Shown here: positions 1 through 12,384 of the stretch, piece by piece
How positions within the stretch are numbered: the first letter of the stretch is position 1
How the letters are laid out: each line of letters starts with the position of its first letter
Source of the DNA: Owenia fusiformis
Taxonomy: Eukaryota; Annelida; Polychaeta; Sabellida; Oweniidae
NCBI GenBank assembly: GCA_903813345.2
Contig: CAIIXF020000007.1
Span: 34,442,538-34,506,537 of the forward strand
Reading direction: 5' to 3'
DNA length: 64,000 nt
Position numbers and translations under genes: made by a program
The notes under the pieces: generated by a model
What the model saw: only the letters and a program-made list of their open reading frames with translations
What the model was told of the DNA's origin: nothing
Databases searched by the model: none

Positions 1-47
1 CGCATTCCTTCTTTCAATTGCATTCGTTTTTATATTTATACTTACAG

Positions 48-188
48 GTTTGGAGGTCATTACGTTTTATCAATGGACAGTACAATCACAACTCCACACC
101 GATGTTGTTACTTCGTGAGACATCTATTAACTGAATTTGGAAAATTAATTTATATTAAAACTATGTTAGCAAACCTTGAGGGAGTATA
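48..188 (+). CDS. Possible last exon of an upstream gene (weak)
   Basis: A pyrimidine-rich tract followed by TTACAG (to 47) looks like a 3' splice site. One frame after it is open for about 46 residues (reading from FGGHYVLSMDS to NLEGV) and stops at 188. Nothing in the peptide is recognisable, no polyadenylation signal was noted close by, and the other frames stop sooner. It could be the end of a gene entering from the left, or chance. Confidence 0.2.
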
Positions 189-1460
189 AGGATCAGACTT
201 GTTTGTGAACGTCATAAACAGATGTGATTCGAAAATTCTTGGCATTAAGGACCTTCCTAAGTTGTAAAATTCACAGCAATGTATAAATGCCATTTATGGA
301 ACAACTTTGACTCTAGAGTGGGTAGGACGGACAGTCCATTTTGATATTGTTTTCGTATTCCTATTATATTTTTATATATATATATAGCATGCGGGGACTT
401 AGCCAAAATATTTTTTCAAGCAAGAGAGAGATAGAATATCTCATATTTTTTATATTTACCGAGCGTGTACTTTGAGAATACTTAACCATTTTTACTCCAA
501 TGTGTACTAAATTGCAAATGCAGGACGTGAAAGTGTCGATGTTATTGTAAAAAACTAGAAGAACTTATTCATGTAATCATGATCTATTACACGTAGCTTT
601 ATATTAAAGCATGTTGATGTTTACAAATATATTTTTTATTCAAAAGTGCCTTGTTTATTATTTAGTTTAGATAAAATGAATAAGGAGCTCAATCTCTTTC
701 TATATTCGAAGGTTGAAAGCATGTCTTGTCAATTTCAAGACCCCCCTCCGACTTAAATGTATGCATTTAAATTATAATCTCGAATGATACCGGATTATCT
801 ATTGCAATTCAGATATAGATCACCCTTTCACTTGAAATAGCACTGCTATTGAAAAAGGAATGATATTGCAAAGTTATGATATCCCGATTTCCACATCTTG
901 TCATACCCTATTTACACACAGTGGTAACAGGTCGGGAACTGAAGACAAACTATTTATTTCATTTTTGCTCTTCACTGTAAGTAGAGTAGTCATTTATAAA
1001 AGCGACCAAAATAAGATTTTGAAACTTAAAACAGAGATGTCTGTTTGTAATCATATCGAGTTCTCGGGAAGAAGGAATCGTTTCTGTGAAATATTCAAAT
1101 TCATTCGTATTGTTGTCATACGATATCCATAAAACAGCGTTTTATTGTTAACTTGGTTGTTGTGTATATAGCAGAAGTAAAAAAATATATGTCGTTTCGC
1201 CTTGTAAGCCTTCATAATGAGGAAGTAATGATTTAGATATTGTTCTAGGAAAACATCATATGATCAGTGTTATTGAAAAGTATTCCGTGTCTTATATGGT
1301 ACTGACCCAATACGATATTCTACTATAGTACACACCTTTAGTTCAATTTATAGTGTTCAATAGTCAGTACTTCAACTGTTCTTTAGTAGAGCTTCAAGGT
1401 CAATATCATATGTCGAATCAGAGAGAAAATGAAAAATTTTGAAATTTAAAAATTTTTTCA
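189..1460. other. Intergenic, nothing recognised
   Basis: AT-rich sequence with a short (TA)n run near 371-386. The short open frames here (for example 860-1132) show no domain, splice context or composition that would support a gene. Confidence 0.5.
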
Positions 1461-1579
1461 ATATATATAGAGGTTATGCACTGGGAGGTTTTGGATACAG
1501 GGAATATCCCGAGGGATATACAATAGATGTATTGTATATCCCAAGGGATATTCTATGTATCCAAACCGACCGTGCATAA

Positions 1580-1936
1580 CTGGTGTATCTCATACTTGAG
1601 TGGGTTTAGGGTAGATATAACCTTTTCCACCTTTTTCAAATGACAAGATATTTATATTTAACATTTTCGTAATATTCTTTTTGTTCAATACAATGAAACT
1701 GTAACACTTAAACTTAAAAAATTTAAATTTTAAAATCAAAAAATTAAAACTTTTTATATTTAAACTTTTTTAAACTTTTGAAAAATTCCCGGGAGGGGGA
1801 TGGATATATTATATCTGCCCGCATTTGGCCTGGAGCGGGACATATACAATATATCCTGCCCGCTCCTCAGATACGATATATATTCCCGGGTGATATCTAC
1901 CCCAAACCCACTCAAGTATGAGATACACCCTCATAT
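1580..1936. repeat. Fold-back element
   Basis: The stretch at about 1580-1622 (ATCTCATACTTGAGTGGGTT core) returns as its reverse complement at about 1893-1935, making a hairpin of about 355 bp. Just outside, 1490-1565 is itself a small palindrome built on gggatata/tatatccc. A related piece beginning with atatatagaggttat occurs at 1461 and again at 59040. It is therefore an interspersed repeat, probably a non-autonomous DNA element. Confidence 0.6.
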
Positions 1937-2233
1937 CATCCCTGATATTATCCCTCTAATCCTGATATCATCCCTATCCCAAACATGGGAATGTATGCAG
2001 ATATTTTTTGTTATTGTCTTCACACACTCTGCTACTGACCGTACCACGGGTGTATTATTCAGTTATTAGCCAATCACATGTATATCCTGGGAACATTTTT
2101 GAAAGCAATCTACAACATAGCATGTTCGCAATGGATAAAAAGTTTGGAAGATGCGCCTTGATTCACATTCTTAATTTATTTTCAATTTAACTTCCGGGTT
2201 TGGACCTAATTTGAATAACGACGTCTGTGGAGG

Positions 2234-5200
2234 ATGGTGGACCTCAAAATGACAACGCTCAAGTTTTTCATTGTTTTCTGTGTCTTGGTGACGTTAGGTA
2301 AGTGAGCTATTGTCTATCTTAAAATAGTGATAAGTAAAATAACATGTATTATCGTAAAGTTTTGTAATTCATCCGTTATTTCTTGATTTACGAATAAGCA
2401 CACATGTACTGATTTAAAGACCCGAGAGATTTGCTTCTTTCTGATGTCTCCTATGCACAAATAGAACTACAAAATGATTAATACTGACATCGTAATCAAA
2501 GAAAGTAAAACAGATATGATGTAACACAATATAACCATCGGTTGTAGAGAGTTCACCAGAACCATCAAAAGTTAAGCGTTAGTTAATTAGTTGGTTAGTC
2601 ATAGTTAGCACATGTAATTAAACATGTATTCACATATGAAAGAACATACAATAAAGCTTTTAAATCTGAATCTGAAACCTATATTTTGCACGTACAAAAG
2701 GAATAAAGATGTAGACAACATGAACTTTTTACCTTTTTTAAAAATTCTCCAAATCTAATTTTTGCATACGACTTTACCACATAAATCAAGTTTAACCATT
2801 GCATCTTTGTTACTTTTTAGTATTTCAACATCGTAAACATGCGTTGATGTTTGACTCAAGCGCAAATAAACATTGCCATAAAACATAAAGCTAATATTGC
2901 TATACAGGGTGGGCCAAAAACGGTCCAGATTAATTATTTTGATATACTACTATATTTGTTACTACAGGGTGTCAAATAAGTCCCGTCCCCCCCCTCTACA
3001 GCCAAAACCAAGATATTTGGCACCAAGTGTGATATATCATTGGAAAGGTCTTCCAAAGTTACGTTGATTGGCATATATCTGACACATGTCAAGCAATCTC
3101 ACAAATTTTTACATTGTATCGATTGAGGTGACCATATGCCTAGAAACATGGCAATTTGGTGTATTTGGCAGGATTTTAAGAATCAGGTATAAGAAAGGTC
3201 AAGGGACCAAAAGATGATGTATATGGCCATGAATTTAACCAATTTCTGGATAGGGTTAGATGTGTAGAAAATAGAGGTGCAAGGAAAGTGCAGTGGTGAA
3301 AACCTTTTTGTAACAAGTGGAATGCGAAAAAGATTAACTTTTTGACGTATTTCTGAGGTCATATCCTTGTCATTTTGACGCAAAAAAGCTACTTAAAGGA
3401 GGGCACGTTGATTATAAAAGACATCATAAGAATAAAGGTAAATTTCATCCAAAATACTTGAGAGTTGGTGAGTTAACATAACTTTGGATGATCTTTCCAA
3501 TGGTATATAACACTAGGTACCGTCTGTTAAGGTTTTAGCTGTAGCAAGGGGGACGGGACTTATTTGACACCCTGTATATAGTAACAAATTTGAAAAAACA
3601 TGGATTTCAATGAAATTTTGGCATAGTATGCAAAAATCATTTTTACAGTTGCTCCCGAAATGGAATGAATAAATCTTTTTTTGAATAATTAAGGTAAACA
3701 GACACAAGGGGTCTGTTTGAAAAATACATATTTCATGATGATATCTGAAGCAACAATTTTACAATGATATTAGTCATGCCTCAAAAAGCAGTACCAGATT
3801 GACATGTTATGTTTGATGCTACACACTAATGTACTTTATAAAACTGATAAAGATTGAAGCATTGGGAGTGTATTGAGACGAATAAAGAAGGTTAGTTTGA
3901 GCGGTTTAACATCGAGAAAAACGATACTGGTTAGCCGAATTTTGGGTGAAAATGATCAAAGGACATTCAACAAGAAACAAGTTCTTTAATATGACGACTC
4001 AATCAAGCACCATGCTGTTCTTCCTTGCCTAAAGTAAGATCTCATAAAAACATTCCCTATCCATATTTATTTGAAAATTACTTCAGAATATAGTGAACAC
4101 CTTACCCCATTTGTTTCTCTGACACACTGAATTATATGTTAGTCTGGTATAACTAATTATCAGTGTGGAATTGTTGATTCTAATAACATCACGAAATCTG
4201 TATTTTTCCGAAAAGACCCCTAGGGTATGTTAACATGTACCTTGATTATTCAAATCACCCTAGAGATTTAAGCATTTGTTTTCACACATGTTACATGGTA
4301 AGAAGTTCTAGAGCTGATCAATTTTCAAGCGGCAATCTTGCATTCTGGCAGCCATCTTCTTGGATTTTTTAGATAAATATTGTCATCGCGATTCCAGAAA
4401 AATCACTTTACAGATGTACTTCAAATGTTCACACATGTTACATGGTAAGAAGTCCTAGAGCTCATTCGTTTTCCGGTGGCCATTTTGCATTCTGGCGGCC
4501 ATTTTGGAAGTTTTAAGATAAATCTTGTCATGACGATTTCAGGAATACCAAACGGATTTACTTCAAATTTTCACACATGTTACATGGTATGAAGTTGTAT
4601 TAAAAGCTGATTAACTTTTCAGCGGCTGTCTTGCATTTTGGCGGCCATCTTGGATATTCAAGATGATAAATCTTGTCATCGCGATTTCAGGAAAACCAAA
4701 CGGATTTACTTCCAAGATGGCCGCCAAAATGCAAGATGGCCACTGAAAAGTTAATCAGATTTACAACTTCTTACCATGTAACATGTGTGAAAATTTGTTA
4801 GGTGTTTTTTTCTGGAATCGCGATGACAAAGATTTATCTAGAAACTTCCAAGATGGCCGCCAGAATGCAAGATGGCTAGCAGAAAGTTTATCAGCTCTAT
4901 AACTTCTTCCCATGTAACATGTGTGAACATTTGAAGTAAAACTGTTAAGTGGTTTTCCTTTTTGGTTTTCATTTGGAAAAGTGGAACATGACCATTGCTT
5001 TCCAGAGGCATAGCCAGCCTTCAGTCAGGAGGGATGCGATCGCCCAAAAATCAGGTTTTCATTTAGGGGGTGCCGATCGTGGCATAAGCGAGCAAAAAAA
5101 GAAATGTTTTGACAAAAAATGATGCAACTTCCTTCAAAATTGGGGGAGGGTGTGTGCGCACCCCTCCTGGCTACACTTATATGCTTTTCAGTCTATTAAT

Positions 5201-8200
5201 TAGTAAATCTTAATGATTTTGTTAATGCATGTTCATATAAATAAAAAGTTATATTTCATTGTTAATTATTTCTAAATTATCTAAAATTTGATTTCAAAAG
5301 ATGTCTTAAATTAAATAATAGTGACAACTTGATGAATTATCCTTGAGCTTAACCATTTTTTTGAATACTTTTACAACTTTCTATTCAAAGTATCACGCAA
5401 AATGCTAGATTTTCAGAAATGAATGACTTAAATTATTCATCATGAAAAAATTTAATTAGACATCACGATGCCCATGTCAAGCAGCGTGCCTACTAGGCAC
5501 GCAGTTTGAATCTCTGACAAACTGCGCGCATATTTCAAAATGTGAGACGGGGAGGACACGACTCCCAAAAAGAGCCAGAATACGAAAAATACAAGGCTAG
5601 TCTCGTTCTAAAGACAACTTACCATTCTGTGAAGATGAGCTTAATTTACTCATAGTACTCAATGTTGTTCCCGGTGTAAACCTAGTTATCTCAATATAAG
5701 GGTCTTAAGTAGCTTCTGTGTTCAAAATTCACAGTGTAAAGTTATATCTATGTCTTTTTATCGTCATTTGCCGTTTATTCAGCCATTGTGTCTGTGTATG
5801 CTAGGATATATAGGATCACTCCATCTGATTAAAGCAGCATAGTTTGTGTTCAAAACGATAATACGCCATAAACGTGATTTAAACATTTTTCTTGTCAAAC
5901 TGCGCGCCTACACTTCCCTCCATAAGTTTGGCAACCTTTTTTCCCCATTGAACTATGTGTTAAAGCCTCTTTACCTTTGAATTTTTATGTACTTAACCGG
6001 CGATGAAATAACTTATAATATTGATGGAAACGTAACCTGACTTTATTTCCAATACCTCCAAATTTTCTCAATTTTTTTCCTCAATTACAATAGGTTGAAA
6101 ATTGATGATAAATTTGATGAATTTTTGAAAATCGTCATTCCCAATGGGAAATGGAGGGTTCTGGGCAAATCAGAAATCAGGATATCTTTTCAGTAAAAGA
6201 TTCAGCAAAAAATATTTTTATATAGAAAATTGAATTGTCTTACTTTTTTGAACACTAAGTGTTTAGTTTATTTGATGAATATTAAAGTTACAGCGCTTCA
6301 AAGTCATTTTTGAAAATAATTGTTCGCCTCCTGTGTTATTTCAATGGGAGAGGTTTTTTGAAAAACAATTTTGACTTTAAAGCCCTTTAACTTTGTTGAA
6401 CATAAAGAAACATATAAATTTTTTGCAAGGACTCGGATGGATGGATATTCTGTCATATGACTTGTGGCAAACCTACCATTTCCCATTGGTTAACATGGGA
6501 ATGTCGATTTTCAAAAATTCATCAAATTTATCATCAATTTTCGACCTATTGTAATTGAGGAAAAAAATTGAGAAAATTTGGAGGTATTGGAATTAAAGTC
6601 AAATTACGTTTCCATCAATAGTATAAGTATTTTCATCGCAGGTTAAGTAAATAAAAATTCAAAGGTAAAGAGGCTTTAACACGTAGTTCAATGGGGGAAA
6701 AAAGGTTGCCAAACTTATGGAGGGGAGTGTATATTCACATGTATTTCCCAAACTGCGTGCCTAATATTTTCAAACTGCTTACCTACCCAAGCTTGTTTTG
6801 TATTATTAGAAAACGTAAGCGCCATATGTAAGGCACATATGTGTCTAATAGTAGAACCCCATAAGTGAAACACTATGAGAGTCCATCCACCAAGATGGTG
6901 ATCTGAAAATAAAAGTTGTTCGTTCCCAACTTAATTGTCACTTCTATTATACATTTTGACTTTCAATATGAAAATCTCATAAAATCTGACGATAAAGCAA
7001 AATTTTCAAAGCTATATGAAAAACACCTACACGTGCCTCTGTAGAAATTCCAATGATAATATGAATTTTTAATAGTGTATGCGCAAAGTTTGTAATTTCT
7101 GGCTAAAATAGGCGCGCAGTTTGTGCTTTATTTCTTTTTAATCTCCTGATTATCTGTTTTATCTCGAAATATTTTGAATTATACGAGGGTTGATCCAAAA
7201 GTTCCGAACCGTTTGCTCTAAATATCTTAATATTTTATGAATATTGTTCATATTTGGCCACAACCACCCCATATATAGTAGTTTCATTTTGTGTAAAAAT
7301 AAATAATAAATTTGACCAGCAACATAGGTGTCTGGTTACCATAGCAACATGACAACAGGGTAGGTGGAGCTGGAATAAATTAAACTTTATTCCGAATTAC
7401 AGCAATTGAAGAGCTATTTCAGATCATTTCAATTCGTGGAGTTTCACTCCCATAAAATCTCATACAATATAGTTAATAAGTTCATTCGCCTTCAAAATAG
7501 TCACCACCGTGTGCTACACATTTCTTACAGCGTTTCAACAAGTCCTGAAATACATGGTGAAGTTCACCTTTAGCTGTAGCATAAACGCTATTAGTAGATG
7601 CCTGGATAAGGTCAGCTTCGTCATAGAAATGGATACCATGCAGTAGTTTCTAGGCTTCAGGAAACATATGAAAGTCACATGGTGCCATATCAGGAGAATA
7701 TGGCGGATGGGGCTGTAGTTGGGCCTGCAAGGACACGTGTATTACCTCCATTGAAATATTGGCTCTGTGGGCCTGGGCATTATCATGGTGAAAGTAAAAG
7801 TTCCCAAGGAGATCTGGTCTTTTTTTCTCATAGCATCTTTAAGATCTTTCTTCAGCACCAGGAACACATTTTAAACTGAGTAAATGTCATACCTAATTGA
7901 TTGCCTCAAAATGGATAAACATACCTCATAGAAGTAATCTAGTTTACAACTTTAAATGAGTGATAAGGTTTTGTAACTGACCTTTGAAAAATAAGCTCCA
8001 TTGACGGTGAACCAGGATAACTGTGTTGACTCTTGCTCCACCTACCCTGTTGTCATGTTGCTATGGTAACCAGTCACCTATGTTACTGGTCAAATTCATT
8101 GCTTATTTTTACACAAAATGAAACTACTATATATATAGAGTGGTTTTGGCCAAATATGAACAATATTCATTAAGTATTAAGATTTTTAGAGCAAACGGTT

Positions 8201-11200
8201 CGGAACTTTTGGATCAACCCTCGTACATGATAAATGCGTAAAGAATTAAATATAAAACGAGTCTAAAGTATTTGTCATTTATGTTTAAAGTGCTAGATCG
8301 ATTTACGTATAAATTACCCGTTAAATCAGTGACGAAAATGCCATTAATCTGCTTATGTTTTAAAACTTAGATTAATTTGCACATAGTTTTTGCTAGTATT
8401 TGCAAGATTCGTATATTCGCCACAGAATGAACGCATTGAACAAGAAAACAATGCAGGATAAATTTCTTTAAATTACGTTTCAAAATACAGACTCCAATTT
8501 AAATGATGCAATGTTGCCAGGCACGCAGTTTGTGATCGAAACAAACTGTGCGCCTAAGTAGGCGCGCAGCTTAACATGGGCACCGTGGACATTGCACAAA
8601 TGAATAGGGTTGAGTTTTACAGGGTTGAGTTGACTTGGGGTCGAGTTGACTTGGGGTTGAGTTTTACTGGGGTTGAGTTGACTTGGGGTTGAGTTGGACT
8701 GGGTTGAGATGACTTGGGGTTGAGATGACCTGTTACCGTCTAAACGATGTACGACGTATACCTATATTTCAGATTATGTTGATTGTCGTACTGGTTTTGA
8801 TGTACGACGTATACCTACATTTCAGATTATGTTGATTGTCGTACTGGTTTTGATGTACGACGTATACCTACATTTCAGATTATGTTGATTGTCGTACTGG
8901 TTTTGATGTACGACGTATACCTATATTTCAGATTATGTTGATTATCGTACTGGTTTTGATGTACGACGTATACCTGCATTTTATGTTGATTGTCATACTG
9001 GTTTTGATATACACGTATACCTGCATTTTATGTTGATTGTCATACTGGTTTTGATGTACGACGTATACCTATATTTCAGATTATGTTAATTGTCGTACTG
9101 GTTTTGATGTACGACGTATACCTGCATTTCATGTTGATTGTCATACTGGTTTTGATGTACGACGTATACCTATATTTCAGATTATGTTAATTGTCGTACT
9201 GGTTTTGATGTACGACGTATACCTGCATTTCATGTTGATTGTCATTCTGATTTTGATGTACGACGTATAACTGCATTTCATGTTGATTGTCATACTGATT
9301 TTGATGTACGACGTATACCTGCATTTCAGAATATGTTGATTGTCGAGGAAGAGGTGGAGGAGGTTCTAGAGGCGGAAGTAGAGGCTTTAGAAGTTCTTCC
9401 AGGTAAAGAAAAAAAGGAGCCGCATATCGTGACTTAAGTACCTTAACAATGAATGACCAACCTTAATAAAATTCCACTACTTAAAAGTTAAATTACGGCG
9501 GGAAGTTTAAACAAATATAAAGTTTCTATATAGGCCTAGCCCGGTTACACATGTGGCTTATTACGACATCGATATTAGATTTTAGCAGCACAGAAGCATT
9601 TTAATGTTTAAACAATGATTAATATTTCGCACCGTGCGAAATCACAGCCTTCTATTAGCCAGCCATGTACCCCCCTGTACATCTCATAGCTCCCTTTCAT
9701 TACATGTGTAAGCAAAAGTCAACCCTTTAGGTGATATTATTTATTACATTCCGACATTCTTATCTAGAGGCAGCAGTAGCAGCAGAAGCAGCGGGGCCTG
9801 GAAAACAGCACTTTTTGCAGGGACATTGTACGGATCACACTCCTACATGATGAGGCGGCGCTATATTGACAACCCTAACAAAGGTAATACACGTCACCAA
9901 TAACATTATGAGTGATATGAATCTATGATATTATTTGAAATTGTGTTAATGATACCAGTATTAAACATTTCTAATAAATCTCTGACAACGTTTTGATTTT
10001 GCATCATCACAATAATATTTGATCATGTTCATAGCTTTTAAATTTGACAGACCGCAACAAAAATGGTGGCAATTGATGATATATTACTTTGTTCCATTAT
10101 ATTATGTTTTAGAGCCCGCAATATGTGAGAACAATGACATACAGACGAACCAGACAACCGGTGCTACATATACAATAGGGCGGTTTATATGCCCCATGAG
10201 GAACCAAACTGACAGTATGGAATGCTGTTGTGGAGCTACTGGGAAACAGTATTGTTGCGATGAATGTGGCTTGTACGTAACTTATTTTCCATAAATAATG
10301 CATGGCTTGATATAAAAGTAAATAATTTGAATTGGACACTAGAATATATAAATCTATAAAGTCAAAGCTTGGATCAGTTATTACGAATTAAGATAGTTCC
10401 GAATGCTCAGAAGTTTTAATGGCTTCCTCAGTGAAGCCCCATTCCTCACATGGTATCATGGGATTTCAATAGACATCTTTGAATTATGCAAAGTGTATAA
10501 AAAACCTAAATTATTAGTCCAGGGCTATTAATAATTTAGGTATATAAAAATGAGAAAATGCAATGGCCTACATTAAATAGGTAACCGAACTATTATAAAT
10601 TTTCATGCATGATAAAAATTATTTACCCTTAAAGGAATATTCCTTGCCAAACCATCTCTCTCCTTATATGGTAGCTATAACCATATATATGCTTGCCATG
10701 TTTAGCAAAACATGCAAAAATGTTTTGATATGGTCAAATTTGATCACTTAGAAATGTGATGCTCAATTCCAGTAAGCTGCCATCTTTTAAAATTTCAAAC
10801 AGGAAGTGATGTCATCGACTCTCAACTTTGCATATAGCATTAGGAGAGGAGCTATTAAGAAATACAAAACCAGCTAAATATTCTTTTTCAACTTTGTATC
10901 TTATTTAATCCTTCTGAAAATCTCTTCTTTTATTCTAAGTTGACAAGCCCTGAAAATATTTTTGCACAGAAAGTAATGATCACTTGTCTAGAAGTGATTT
11001 TGTGCTACTTTCCTATACTGTTATGGGCAAGGTTATAGAAGTTGAGAGTTGATGACATCACTTCCTGCAAGAAATCTTAAAAGATGGCAGCTCACTGGAA
11101 ATAAGCACTAGATTTTTAAATGATCAATATTGACCATATTAAAACATTTTCCCACGTTTTGCTAAATATGGAAACTATATAATATGATTATAGCTACCAT

Positions 11201-12253
11201 GTCAAGAGAGAAAGGGTCTGGCAAGGAATATTCCTTTAACTAATGATCTAGGTGCCAATTGTGTACTTTTCGTGCAAAAAATGAAAGATGTAGTGTAGAC
11301 CATTTATGGAATGTGTGTTCTTGGAAATAACATTGAGAAGCCATTAAAATTTCTGAACATGTGGAATAATATTAATAAATTACTGTATTTGTGTAGGTCA
11401 GTGGGAGCTATAGTCGGAATATCGTTGGGGAGTACTATAGGTTTTGTAATACTGCTGTTTCTCTTCCTATGGTGCTGTTGTTCAGGTGACAAAAAGAGTA
11501 AAAGTAAAACAAAAAACACTTCGTCATCTGGTAAGTATGAAATCTTTTGTGGGTCAAACAATACTAACGTGTTATGTTGTTGAAAAACAGACAATTGGAA
11601 TGTATTATGGGTTCCTAAGATATCTCCTGTATGTCAGTGCATGGATAAGTCAGTGTATAATTCTTAGGTTATGACGAGATAGCTTATTACAATTTCAGAG
11701 CAGAAATAATTTTCAATTTAAAAAAATCCTATTTTGGTTACATGCATTGAATGCAAAGTATGACATCACACATCTGGCGGCCGATATTCCCTATTTCATT
11801 TTCACCAAAATAGTTTTTTTGATTTTTTATGCAAATTATTTTTGAATATTAGGAATGAAATCATACAAAATTTTAATTGTAGCTAATGGAATGTCGACAA
11901 CATATAATAATCCTTTAAAACCTGACCCCAATGATGATATGGGAGTGGCAAAGCCTAATGGATATGACTACTCTGCGGGTGCACTTGGCGACATGAATAG
12001 GGAGCCATATCCGGGGCCTGGCCAAGGAGACATGAGCAAGCAACCATTCCCTGGGCCTGGCCAAGGCACAAACTACCCATCATACCCACCAGGTAAGGTT
12101 TATCAGCATGTGGATTGGTTAATAAATAGCAGCATTCCAATCGTCATTGATTAGATCTCATCGCTCATCGGAAATATTTTTGAAAATAATAAAATTGTTA
12201 CAGAAAATAAGTGAATATCACCCTTTATTTTCATGATTTTAGGAAAATACTAA
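2234..12253 (+). CDS. Shisa-like single-pass membrane protein with Arg/Gly-rich N-terminus
   Basis: Seven coding exons: 2234-2297, 9330-9402, 9768-9883, 10113-10272, 11397-11530, 11883-12092 and 12243-12253. All have GT/AG borders and matching phases, for 255 residues. A hydrophobic signal peptide (KFFIVFCVLVTL) is followed by an RG/RS-rich stretch (about 27-57), a short hydrophobic patch (ALFAGTLYG) and a Cys-rich ectodomain (about 89-137) with CCC and CC pairs. The transmembrane helix is 139-163, ends in a CCC palmitoylation-type motif, and leads to a Pro/Gly-rich tail with PGPGQG repeats ending PPGKY. The Cys pattern, juxtamembrane CCC and Pro/Tyr tail match the Shisa/WBP1-type adaptor family; the RG-plus-hydrophobic N-terminus recalls Shadoo/prion-like proteins. 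Family assignment is inference. An in-frame ATG at 2249 could also start translation. Exon 6 could instead begin at 11853, adding ten residues in frame. Confidence 0.8.
2965..3574. mobile_element. MITE, Tc1/mariner type, TA target duplication
   Basis: Terminal inverted repeats of about 27 bp start with CAGGGTGTCAAATAAGTCCC and are flanked by TA on both sides. The inverted match continues outside the TA (tttgttacta / tagtaacaaa), so it may have inserted inside an older palindrome. The 610-bp interior has no transposase. It lies in intron 1 of the Shisa-like gene. Confidence 0.8.
3680..4115. repeat. Dispersed repeat, copy 1 (second copy near 62310-62850)
   Basis: Blocks such as aggtaaacaga..aggggtct, attgggag, gtgtattgag and caatcaagcaccat occur in the same order here and at 62310-62720. 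This is an interspersed repeat family of about 450 bp. No coding capacity is seen. Confidence 0.55.
4280..4945. repeat. Hairpin of tandem units
   Basis: A unit of about 140 bp containing CACACATGTTACATGGTA and aagatggccgcc-type motifs occurs three times forward (starting about 4281, 4429 and 4572) and twice inverted (to about 4800 and 4925). The block is a large imperfect palindrome. It is probably a fold-back transposon, and the GATGGCCGCC core resembles a YY1 site. Confidence 0.65.
5010..5180. repeat. Short inverted-end repeat
   Basis: Ends ggcatagccagcc..aggaggg and cccctcctggctac are inverted. Composition and form suggest a small non-autonomous element. Related G-rich 'gggcccaaa' elements occur at 13925 and 29625. 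Confidence 0.4.
5911..6729. mobile_element. Fold-back MITE family A, copy 1
   Basis: Starts CACTTCCCTCCATAAGTTTG and ends with the inverse, with TA on both sides. Inverted arms of about 350-400 bp make the 819-bp element almost one long hairpin. A second full copy is at 23969-24804 and a fragment begins at 24945. The arms carry no transposase. The termini resemble mariner-type non-autonomous elements. Confidence 0.8.
7184..8223 (-). mobile_element. Degenerate mariner transposon
   Basis: 1,040 bp with inverted ends starting CGAGGGTTGATCCAAAAGTT and TA on both flanks. The minus strand between about 7840 and 7470 still reads as the C-terminal half of a mariner transposase: an HDNAQAHRA stretch, then PHPPYSPDMAPCDFHMF, then LLKRCKKCVAHGGDYFEGE. 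One in-frame stop interrupts it after MFPEA. The catalytic D before the N and the final D of the PDMAPCD block are visible, but the N-terminal half is missing. It is a dead copy. Confidence 0.85.
7470..7840 (-). pseudogene. Mariner transposase C-terminal remnant
   Basis: This is the coding remnant inside the mariner element. It keeps the HDNA and YSPDxAPCDF signatures typical of the family's DD34D catalytic core, with an in-frame TAG in place of a residue after FPEA and no N-terminal DNA-binding region. It cannot encode an active enzyme. Confidence 0.8.
8608..8735. repeat. Tandem repeat, about 20-bp GTTGAGTTGACTTGGG unit
   Basis: Six or seven imperfect copies of gttgagttgacttgggg, some shortened. 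It sits between the composite element and the exon-2 minisatellite of the Shisa-like gene. Confidence 0.75.
8746..9346. repeat. Minisatellite repeating a 3' splice site and exon start
   Basis: Twelve units of about 46-53 bp (gatgtacgacgtatacct..catttcag attatgttgattgtcg..actggtttt). The twelfth unit is the real acceptor and the first 17 bases of exon 2 of the Shisa-like gene (exon begins at 9330). Six earlier units keep an intact TTTCAG followed by the exon-like ATTATGTTGATTGTCG or close variants; the others have lost six bases spanning the AG. Confidence 0.9.
10629..11239. mobile_element. Fold-back element with TTAA ends
   Basis: Inverted arms of roughly 200 bp begin TTAAAGGAATATTCCTTGCC and close with the inverse ending in TTAA. 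A TTAA target and fold-back form suggest a piggyBac-like MITE, but the terminal CCC of that family is absent. It lies in intron 4 of the Shisa-like gene. Confidence 0.65.
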
Positions 12254-12384
12254 GAAGTTTAAATGGAGTGGTGGCTTTGATATCCGGTATGTATACTGGT
12301 ATACAATTGGGGTAAATAAGACCTATCATAGATTTCAGTTGAGATAGGGATTAAGAAAATTAACCAATTTTGTTTCTTCCTTTT

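Larger units (their letters stand above)
5461..8598. mobile_element. Old composite element with about 75-bp inverted ends
   Basis: The left end (atgcccatgtcaagcagcg and the following hairpin) matches, inverted and with about 20% difference, the right end around 8515-8598 (cagcttaacatgggcac). The motif CAAACTGCGCGCCTA recurs in both orientations through the interior (5517, 5895, 6749, 7110, 8519, 8543). Two younger elements (5911-6729 and 7184-8223) are nested inside. It lies wholly in intron 1 of the Shisa-like gene. Confidence 0.5.

Noticed and set aside
5911-6729. Fold-back arms as a microRNA precursor
   Set aside because: Arms are hundreds of bases long, flanked by a TA duplication, with further copies in the window; a MITE explains it.
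8608-9346. CRISPR-like array
   Set aside because: Units are contiguous tandem repeats without unique spacers, in an animal intron.
10109-10339. Minus-strand frame of 76 residues
   Set aside because: Antisense shadow of exon 4 of the Shisa-like gene.
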